Shown here in pieces: positions 13,188 to 18,887 of a DNA stretch of 18,887 nucleotides. Position 1 is the stretch's first letter. Each line of letters starts with the position of its first letter. A program made the translations under genes and the position numbers. The stretch is from an uncultured Methanomassiliicoccales archaeon (GTDB taxonomy: Archaea; Thermoplasmatota; Thermoplasmata; SG8-5): contig CALKWP010000126.1 of NCBI GenBank assembly GCA_938004075.1, forward strand, positions 1 to 18,887, read 5' to 3'. The notes under the pieces were generated by a model, which saw only the letters and a program-made list of their open reading frames with translations, searched no databases and was not told the DNA's origin.

Positions 13188-14075
13188 TTACAGGTACCCG
13201 GAATTCTGCAGCATCATCAGGTCAGATGTACTAAGCTTTTCGCCCTTCTTGAAGCGCTCGTATATCTCTTTCGCCTCGTCCTTGTCGCTCTTCCTCTCGT
13301 ATGTCGGCGCTTCCATGTCGGATTCCGTCATGATGCCGCTGTCCCTGTGCCTGATGCCGGATAGCATCTTATCGTAATCGTGGACCTGCTTGATCATCTC
13401 GATATGCTTCTGATGCTCCTCGTCGGCCTGGACCTTGCATTTTATGAAGTTCTCCTGGGCCTTGTCCGCTTCCTTGCGGATGGCATCGCTCTTGTCGTAG
13501 AGCGCCATCATGGTGTCATGTTCTTTTTGTGACTGGACGGCGAGTTCCTCGACCTTCGCATGGTAGAATTCCGCTTTCTCCCTGGCCTCGGTAGCTTCCG
13601 CGAGGAGAGTCTTTATCTCGTCATCCCCCTCGAGCTCCTTCTCCTTCTCCTTTATCTCGGCGTTGAGGGCTCGCATCTTGTCGATGAGCTCCTTCTCCTC
13701 GCCGGGTTTTAAAACGGACGTTTGCTGCTTGAGCTCCAGTTCCTTGAGGCTTTTCTTGAGAACACGAATCGGCGGGCCTTTCATCGGCTCCTTCTCGCGC
13801 TTCTTCTTGGCCAGAGCTTCTGCTACCTCGTTGACTTTCTTGTTCCAGGTATCGCGGTGAACCTTGATGTCCCTTACTTCCTGATTGAGCTCGTTGCGTT
13901 TGGTCTTGTGGTCGTTGGCCTCGTCTATCAGGGCCCTGGCTTCGGCATTGAGGTCGTCCCTCTTGTGTACCCATTCCCGGGTCTGCTCGTTGAGCCTGTC
14001 CCTGTGATGGCGATGCTTTTCCGCCTCGGCATTGTGCCGTTCACGCTTCTCGTTCAGTTCCTCTACCAGTTCCAC
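13188..14075 (-). CDS. COG1340-type archaeal coiled-coil protein
   Basis: A soluble, highly charged protein of 295 residues, almost all coiled coil. The N-terminal third repeats an (R/K)RDxLN-like unit every 14-22 residues (HRDRLNEQ, KRDDLNAE, KRNELNQE), then KEPMKGPPIRVLKKSL, more heptads, and the C-terminal box EIYERFKKGEKLSTSDLMML found at the end of this family. It matches the uncharacterised archaeal coiled-coil family COG1340, whose function I do not know. The longest frame starts at a GTG at 14111, but the TATA at 14120-14128 would start transcription near 14098. The GTG at 14075, after AAAGGTG, is therefore preferred and matches the family N-terminus (VELVEELNEKRE). A second AT-rich candidate near 14143 would permit the longer form. 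Confidence 0.82.
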   Translation of the reverse strand: MELVEELNEKRERHNAEAEKHRHHRDRLNEQTREWVHKRDDLNAEARALIDEANDHKTKRNELNQEVRDIKVHRDTWNKKVNEVAEALAKKKREKEPMKGPPIRVLKKSLKELELKQQTSVLKPGEEKELIDKMRALNAEIKEKEKELEGDDEIKTLLAEATEAREKAEFYHAKVEELAVQSQKEHDTMMALYDKSDAIRKEADKAQENFIKCKVQADEEHQKHIEMIKQVHDYDKMLSGIRHRDSGIMTESDMEAPTYERKSDKDEAKEIYERFKKGEKLSTSDLMMLQNSGYL

Positions 14076-14119
14076 TCGAACACCTTTCGGTATGCCAAAA
14101 CAACCTGGCACGTTTTCGT

Positions 14120-14128
14120 CTTATATAT
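14120..14128 (-). promoter_or_regulatory. TATA-like box of the coiled-coil gene
   Basis: atatataag on the - strand, with a predicted start of transcription near 14098. This box is the main argument for the shorter coiled-coil protein. Confidence 0.5.
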
Positions 14129-14221
14129 GGACGGACATTTAAGCCTTTCGGATTTATTTCAACATGATATTTTGGATTGCATCGTGCATGCCGGGATCCG
14201 GAAAGCTCCGGGAGGGCCAGC

Positions 14222-15508
14222 TCAAATCAATTTGAACCTATCATACGCCGGATGCCCTTCGTTGAAGCAGTAATGGATTCTGTTGAAATCGCGTTTCAAC
14301 TTTATGACATCCTGCTTGACCTTCTCTGTCGGTTCCTTCTTGACAATCGCTCTCGCGATTAGGTCCGCGACCTCCGCCATGTGGGACTCTTTCATGCCGA
14401 GCCTGGTGAGCTCCTGGCTTCCCAGCCTTATTCCGCTGGGGCTCTTGGGTTTCGTGTCCCTGGGAAGCATGTTCATGTTGGCGATCATGTTGGAATCCTC
14501 GAGAAGCTGGGAGCATGGCGAGCCGCCGCCGTGCTCTTCGACATCGATTGCGATGATGTGGGAGGCGGTGAAGCCCTTGTGCTCGCAGAGTACCTTGATG
14601 CCGCGCTCGTGAAGCGCCTGGCCCAGGGCCTTTGAGTTGCGTATAATCTGGTCTGCGTATGCAGCGCCGAATTCAATGTGCTCGGCAAGCGATATCCCGA
14701 GAGATGCCATTGCATGAAGGTGGTGATTGCTGGTGACCCCTGGGAATATTCCCGCATAAAGGGCTTTGGCCATCTTGTCATCGCGGGGATTTCCGATGAG
14801 TATCCCGTGCTGCGGGCCTGGGAATGTCTTGTGGGTGCTGCCGGTGATTACCTCGACGCCTTCCCTCAACGGGTCCTGGAACTTGCCACCGGCTATCAGG
14901 CCGAGAACATGGGCGCCGTCGTACCAGACATAGCAGCCGACCTCGTCCAACGCATCCTTCAGTTCCTTGATTGGCGGCGGGAAAAGGAAAACGGACTGGC
15001 CGAACAGCGCGATCTTCGGCTTCACCTCAAGTATGGTGCGCCTGGCCCCATCCACATCGAGATTCATTTCATGCGTGTCGAACGGATAAGTGTGACTGAC
15101 CAGCCCCCTCAATCCCACTGCACCGAATTTGGCCGTGCTGATGTGCGCGCCGTCGGAGAGCGCGCAATGGGTTATCGCATCGCCATGCTTGCCGAGAGCT
15201 TTGAGGACACCCAGGTTGGCAACCGTCCCCGAGGTTGGCCGGACATCGGCGTGCGTGCATCTGAACAGAGTCCTTGCGAGCTCCATGACCTTCGTCTCGA
15301 CCTTGTCGACATAGATGTTGCCGTGGTAGTACCGCTCGCCCGGAAGGCCCTCGGCATAACGGTCGCAGAAATCGGATACCAGCATCTCCCTGGCTAAGGG
15401 GCTGATCAGGTTCTCTGACGCTATCATCGGAAGCGAGTTCCCGAACCATTCGTGATGCTTGTCAATCTGCTCCACTATGTAATTGGCTTCAGACCTCATG
15501 CTGGACAT
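14222..15508 (-). CDS. glyA: Serine hydroxymethyltransferase
   Basis: PLP enzyme interconverting serine and glycine with transfer of a one-carbon unit to a pterin (tetrahydrofolate or an archaeal analogue; not decidable here). 428 residues, the usual length. Seen in order: LPMIASENLISP (26-37), RYAEGLPGERYYHG (50-63), RPTSGTVANLG (90-100), the PLP-ring aspartate in WYDGAHVLG (195-203), and the Schiff-base lysine Lys227 in TGSTHKTFPGPQ. The frame is open to 15607, but the ATG at 15508 has GGTGA at 15513-15517 and gives the family N-terminus, so the extra 33 residues are rejected. The TATA-like agatatttag at 15541-15550 fits a start near 15520. It is divergent from the MFS gene. PdxS in the same window makes its cofactor, but there is no sign of shared control. 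Confidence 0.95.
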   Translation of the reverse strand: MSSMRSEANYIVEQIDKHHEWFGNSLPMIASENLISPLAREMLVSDFCDRYAEGLPGERYYHGNIYVDKVETKVMELARTLFRCTHADVRPTSGTVANLGVLKALGKHGDAITHCALSDGAHISTAKFGAVGLRGLVSHTYPFDTHEMNLDVDGARRTILEVKPKIALFGQSVFLFPPPIKELKDALDEVGCYVWYDGAHVLGLIAGGKFQDPLREGVEVITGSTHKTFPGPQHGILIGNPRDDKMAKALYAGIFPGVTSNHHLHAMASLGISLAEHIEFGAAYADQIIRNSKALGQALHERGIKVLCEHKGFTASHIIAIDVEEHGGGSPCSQLLEDSNMIANMNMLPRDTKPKSPSGIRLGSQELTRLGMKESHMAEVADLIARAIVKKEPTEKVKQDVIKLKRDFNRIHYCFNEGHPAYDRFKLI

Positions 15509-15540
15509 TTGTTCACCACGGGCTGCGATGAGTTCCAGCG

Positions 15541-15550
15541 CTAAATATCT
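15541..15550 (-). promoter_or_regulatory. TATA-like box of glyA
   Basis: agatatttag on the - strand, centred about 26 nt before a predicted start near 15520. That leaves a leader of roughly 12 nt carrying GGTGA. Confidence 0.45.
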
Positions 15551-15696
15551 TTCTGAGGTTCTGGCAACAGAATTGGAGAAAAGCACGTTTTGGGAAATGT
15601 TTTCCACACATAATTACAATGGCCGGAGATACGCTTTTATCCATAATCCGAGATGGCCGCCCGGGATGCCTCCGGATTTGCATTCGGGATGTAAAC

Positions 15697-17034
15697 ATGG
15701 AAAAAAAGGAACGCTGGTTCTTCTCCTACCTGCCAACCAACATGGCTGGCGGATGCTTTGATTCGCTTCTTCCAGTGTTCATTATCCTCGCCCTCAGCGG
15801 AACCGTCGGCGAGGTCGCCCTTGTCTCGGTCGCGGCATCACTCGCGGCGGTTCCGTCCCTCATATTCTGGGGCGCTGCCACTGACTGGATGAAATGGAGG
15901 AAACACTTCATAGTCCTGGGATTCCTCGGGAGGACCATTGCATACATGGCGATGGGATTCTCGGTGGGCACAGGGAGTTTGCTGTTCGCCAACATCCTGA
16001 TGGGCCTGCTCGCATCCGCAAGCACACCCGCCATGAGCATTCTTATCCTTGAATCCTTCAGGAAGGAGATGTGGTCAGAGAAGATCGGGCTTTTCAACAA
16101 GGTCGCAGGGATCGGCAACCTAGCCGGCATCGCCATGGGCTCCATCTGGATCGCATTCATGCCAGGCGTTCTTGGCCTTGAGGTCTCCCTTAGGATGCTG
16201 TTCCTCTTCAACGCGGTTCTGGCTCTTGTCGGAACTTGGCTCGCATTCATACTGGTCATCGAGCCCGACGAGAAAATCTCCAGGGAGACTCTCTACGAGC
16301 ACATACTGCAGATATTCAAATGGGCGCAGGAGAAAAGGCGGTACCTTCCACAGAGGATGTACTCCTTCATCAGCCTGAAACATCTCAGGGAGGTCATGGA
16401 GACGCACAGGAAGATGGACGGATACGCGGGCTGGTTCCTTTCCGCCACGTTCATCTACAACATCGGTGCGGTGGCCTTCTTCACGATCTCGCCAGTATTC
16501 CTGATCCAAGTCCTGGAGATGGATGGCTCCCTGGTCTTCGCGCTGTCTTTCGTCCAGGCCCTTGCGTCAACCTTCCTGTTCAAGTACATGGGAAAGTATT
16601 CGGACCGCAAGGATAAGATTTCCCTCCTTTTCATAGCAAAGGGTTCGCGCGTCCTGCTAATGGGAGGATACATCGCCGCAATCCCGATCCTCGCCTTGAA
16701 TGGCCTACTGGCTGTGCTCTTCCTGCTGCTAGTTCATCTTGGCTTAGGGATTGGGTGGGCCATTATCGCAGATACGCAACTGCCGATAGCGGTGGGCTCC
16801 GGCGACGGTGAGCACAAAGGGTCCCACGCTGGAATTTTCAATGCGACCGTGGGAATGGGGGCGATAGCTGGCGGCTCGATGGGCGGCATCCTTGCATTGG
16901 CGATAGGCTTTGTTCCATCTTTCATCATCTGTTCTGGGATGATACTGGCCAGCGCTCTGATGGTTAGGCTCATCGTCATGCCGAAAGCGAGAAAGATGGA
17001 GAAAGCTGCAGCCCATAAACCCGTAAAATCCTGA
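15697..17034 (+). CDS. Major facilitator superfamily transporter
   Basis: A 445-residue membrane transporter with about 12 hydrophobic helices. Between TM2 and TM3 is the MFS motif A region in degenerate form, GAATDWMKWRKHFIVLG (59-75), with the conserved Gly, Asp and basic residues. The loop between the halves is long and charged (about 187-245), and the second half repeats a motif A-like segment (KYMGKYSDRKDK). The first residues, LPTNMAGGCFDSLLPVF, form TM1. The ATG at 15697 is preferred over an in-frame ATG at 15619 because it follows cgggatg at 15685-15691 and places TM1 near the N-terminus. A TATA-like cttttat at 15634-15640 fits. The substrate cannot be told from the sequence. It is divergent from glyA and convergent with the methyltransferase gene, 18 bases away. 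Confidence 0.85.
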   Translation: MEKKERWFFSYLPTNMAGGCFDSLLPVFIILALSGTVGEVALVSVAASLAAVPSLIFWGAATDWMKWRKHFIVLGFLGRTIAYMAMGFSVGTGSLLFANILMGLLASASTPAMSILILESFRKEMWSEKIGLFNKVAGIGNLAGIAMGSIWIAFMPGVLGLEVSLRMLFLFNAVLALVGTWLAFILVIEPDEKISRETLYEHILQIFKWAQEKRRYLPQRMYSFISLKHLREVMETHRKMDGYAGWFLSATFIYNIGAVAFFTISPVFLIQVLEMDGSLVFALSFVQALASTFLFKYMGKYSDRKDKISLLFIAKGSRVLLMGGYIAAIPILALNGLLAVLFLLLVHLGLGIGWAIIADTQLPIAVGSGDGEHKGSHAGIFNATVGMGAIAGGSMGGILALAIGFVPSFIICSGMILASALMVRLIVMPKARKMEKAAAHKPVKS

Positions 17035-17052
17035 ATTCTTCCACGCGATTTC

Positions 17053-17760
17053 CTATTTCTTGCAGGCCAGGAAATGAACCATGCCGGTCTCCTGCGGTTT
17101 CAGCGACTTAACCCTGAAACCGGATTCTGCCAGCAAGCTCTTCCATGTTGCCAGCGGGAACAATCCGCACCTGTGCCGGTCCGTCTCCACCCGGACATTC
17201 CCGGATTCGTTTATTATGTAAATGAACAGAAATTCGAAACCCATGTCAGTCGGGTCGGGGTCCCATTTATGCTCGATGAGAGTGATCTCACAAGCGCCTC
17301 TCTTCCTGGCCTGGTGCGTGTAAGTGGACTCTGTGAATTCGCCTGGCAATTCCTCTATGTAAGTGCAGAAGATGCCGCCGGGTTTCAGGTGCGCGAAAGC
17401 GGTCCTGAAAGCAGCCTGTAAATCCTGATGGCTCAGCATGTAGATGATTGAATCCGCTATGATGACCGCATCGAATTGCCTGCCAAGATCGGCGAACCTC
17501 ATGTCATCCTTCAGGTACTCGACACCGGGGTTCAGCTTCCTGGCATTGCCCAGCATTCCGTCGCTGATGTCGACACCGGTGACATCATAATTCTCCTTGA
17601 GGTGGAAATCAATGTGGCCGCCGCCGCAGCCCAGATTGAGAATGGTTCGAACAGGCACATCAGAATATTTCTCAATTGCCGCCCTGAACTGCGCTGCCTC
17701 TTTTTCATAATCCTCGGGCGGGCTGATGATTGGCCAGGTCCAGGCCAGGTCGGAATACAT
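17053..17760 (-). CDS. Class I SAM-dependent methyltransferase
   Basis: A soluble Rossmann-fold methyltransferase of 235 residues. Motif I is ILNLGCGGGHIDFHL (40-54), the acidic ribose-binding residue is Asp64 in VTGVDIS (60-66), and DAVIIADSIIYML (97-109) is the motif IV region, followed by LKPGGIF. The opening MYSDLAWTWPIISPPEDY and the FxxYIEELPGEF segment resemble small-molecule methyltransferases of the sugar N-methyltransferase type, but the substrate is unknown. The ATG at 17760 is preferred to an upstream in-frame start because it lies 4 nt after the stop of the radical SAM gene and matches the family N-terminus. The longer form would add 23 basic residues overlapping that gene. The two genes are almost certainly one operon. 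Confidence 0.88.
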   Translation of the reverse strand: MYSDLAWTWPIISPPEDYEKEAAQFRAAIEKYSDVPVRTILNLGCGGGHIDFHLKENYDVTGVDISDGMLGNARKLNPGVEYLKDDMRFADLGRQFDAVIIADSIIYMLSHQDLQAAFRTAFAHLKPGGIFCTYIEELPGEFTESTYTHQARKRGACEITLIEHKWDPDPTDMGFEFLFIYIINESGNVRVETDRHRCGLFPLATWKSLLAESGFRVKSLKPQETGMVHFLACKK

Positions 17761-17764
17761 GCGC

Positions 17765-18887
17765 TCATCTTTCTTCAAGCAAGTCACCAAAGTACGCCGC
17801 GACGGAAATAGAGATTTCCTTCTCCTCAAGTGCGGATTCCAGGTCAGCCAGCGATTCTATGGGGCGGGCCTTGAAGAGACGGATGGCGCGCTTCCTGCCG
17901 ATGCCGGGCAGGGCTTCAAGCGCGGACAGCTGGCAATTGTTGATGTCCAGCGGGTACTCAACCCCGGTGAGGCTGCGGCTGCCATGAGCGGTTATCATGA
18001 GGTTAAGGAATCGGCCGAGAGCTATGTCCTGGGGGATGCCAACCAGTATCGGGTACGTGCCGATCTGCCTGCCGAAGACAAGCTTGCCGATCTTGACCTC
18101 GGTGTAAACATCTTTGAGCACACTCCCGGATGGCGCGACGCCATCCAGCATCATCGGGTCTATCTCGTTGCGGACGAACTCCTTGAACCGGATGAACTCC
18201 TTCTTGTTGCCCTGCTTCGGGAATTCCCTTCGCACTGGAGCGACCTGGCGGATGTTGATGCGCCTGAGCAGGAGTTTTTCTGTCAGGACGTCTTTCAGGA
18301 ATTGCCTGTTCAATTCAAATGAATGTGAGGTTTCCCCTTCCAGGCCGGCAAGGAAGTTCAATCCCGGGAGGAGCTTCGGGAGCCCGGTCGGCCCCGGTTC
18401 GCGGCCCGCCTTGTTTATCAGCTTGATGGCGGCCATCACTTCCGCGGCAGTGGAATTCAGGTTGTTCTTCTCCGCCACCGCCGGGTCCGCGCTCTCGATG
18501 CCCATTGATAGCAGGTTCCCGGAAGTGCAGGTTTCGACGATCATGTCAAGTATCCTGGCGGATTCCTCCGGGTGAATGGCAATTATGCCGGGGTCCGCAT
18601 TGTCCGTGTGCAGGACTTTTATTCCCGGAAGCTTGGATATGCCCTTGAACAGGTTGGCCAGCGCCTTGACGTTCGGTTTAGGCCTGTCCGTATCGCCAAC
18701 TCCCTCTGCTTTGTAGCTGAAGATGCATGACTGGCCGCCCAACCGGAAATTTGTGCAGCCGGATTTGAGGAGCGCTTTGAGCTCCGCGATTATTGACTCC
18801 CCGCTCCTGAATATCGGCTGGCCGAAAAGCGGCTCGGTGCAGAAGCTGCAGCCCCCGGTCAGGTAATGCGGGCACCCGTAGGACATG
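17765..18887 (-). CDS. Radical SAM protein with C-terminal HhH (COG1031-type), 5' end beyond the window
   Basis: Partial: the last 373 codons are present and the N-terminus lies past the right edge. The iron-sulfur motif GCPHYLTGGCSFCTEP has the unusual spacing Cys-x7-Cys-x2-Cys that I associate with the archaeal COG1031 group rather than the usual Cys-x3-Cys-x2-Cys. Downstream are a GGQSC segment, a GIESADP radical-SAM strand, and LPGLNFLAGLEGET. The C-terminal 54 residues hold a helix-hairpin-helix, ALEALPGIGRKRAIRLF, at about 322-338 of the visible part. Full members are longer by an N-terminal domain, so the first Met here is probably internal. The reaction is unknown; the HhH suggests a nucleic-acid substrate. 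It lies upstream of the methyltransferase gene in the same operon. Confidence 0.88.
   Translation of the reverse strand, partial: MSYGCPHYLTGGCSFCTEPLFGQPIFRSGESIIAELKALLKSGCTNFRLGGQSCIFSYKAEGVGDTDRPKPNVKALANLFKGISKLPGIKVLHTDNADPGIIAIHPEESARILDMIVETCTSGNLLSMGIESADPAVAEKNNLNSTAAEVMAAIKLINKAGREPGPTGLPKLLPGLNFLAGLEGETSHSFELNRQFLKDVLTEKLLLRRINIRQVAPVRREFPKQGNKKEFIRFKEFVRNEIDPMMLDGVAPSGSVLKDVYTEVKIGKLVFGRQIGTYPILVGIPQDIALGRFLNLMITAHGSRSLTGVEYPLDINNCQLSALEALPGIGRKRAIRLFKARPIESLADLESALEEKEISISVAAYFGDLLEER

Noticed and set aside
13194..13214. Vector polylinker contamination (KpnI, EcoRI and PstI-like sites in a row)
   Set aside because: These bases encode the normal C-terminus of the coiled-coil protein (MMLQNSGYL), and the flanks continue naturally on both sides.
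14678..15397. 239-codon + strand frame inside glyA
   Set aside because: Antisense to a fully conserved SHMT gene. It is a shadow of the GC-rich codon pattern, with no motif or start signal.

Overview
The window looks like a piece of chromosome from a euryarchaeal-type archaeon. A Thermoplasmatota-like lineage is my best guess, by inference and not tested. The reasons are an archaeal-type phosphatidylserine decarboxylase / CDP-alcohol phosphotransferase pair, a PdxS with the extra internal segment I associate with archaea, a solo KaiC-like ATPase, a COG1340-type coiled-coil protein and a COG1031-type radical SAM protein with a helix-hairpin-helix tail. Starts are often leaderless or GGTG-type, with TATA-like boxes about 25 nt upstream of the inferred transcript starts. 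AGG is a favoured Arg codon. No rRNA, tRNA, transposase or CRISPR array was recognised.

Layout. 1-200: no convincing gene, but a dense set of inverted repeats, possibly a structured RNA cut by the left edge. 239-1620 (+): psd and pssA, overlapping ATGA, for serine/ethanolamine polar lipid head groups. 1706-3609 (+): pdxS (TTG start) and, 8 nt later, a KaiC-like ATPase. 3664-4368 (+): a tandem winged-helix regulator. 4478-11362 (+): one giant gene of 2294 codons. 11346-11492 (+): a 48-residue membrane peptide overlapping the end of the giant gene. 11493-12547 (-): an 8-TM membrane protein and an 82-residue soluble protein, coupled by TGATG. 12603-13187: an AT-rich gene-poor gap with two identical 64-bp palindromic repeats separated and flanked by different hairpins. 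13188-14075 (-): the coiled-coil protein. 14222-15508 (-): glyA. 15697-17034 (+): an MFS transporter. 17053-18887 (-): a methyltransferase downstream of, and 4 nt from, the radical SAM/HhH gene, which runs off the right edge.

The centrepiece is the giant protein. Its predicted cytoplasmic half carries a double HhH motif, eight CxxC-x10-CxxC zinc ribbons, acidic linkers, TPR-like helices and a 16-fold (V/T/I)NG repeat. A transmembrane helix follows, then about 1390 extracellular residues of 'IDGxxxEW' beta domains, a calcium-binding-like Asp-rich stretch, and a duplicated block of lamin-tail domain plus two DUF11 repeats. The end is a PEF-CTERM-like tail. It reads as a transmembrane link between a nucleic-acid or protein-binding scaffold inside and an adhesive or S-layer-like structure outside. 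I know no characterised system with this layout. The small peptide that overlaps its 3' end may be a partner.

Most other genes are ordinary metabolism. The second place worth attention is the palindromic repeat region at 12700-13015.
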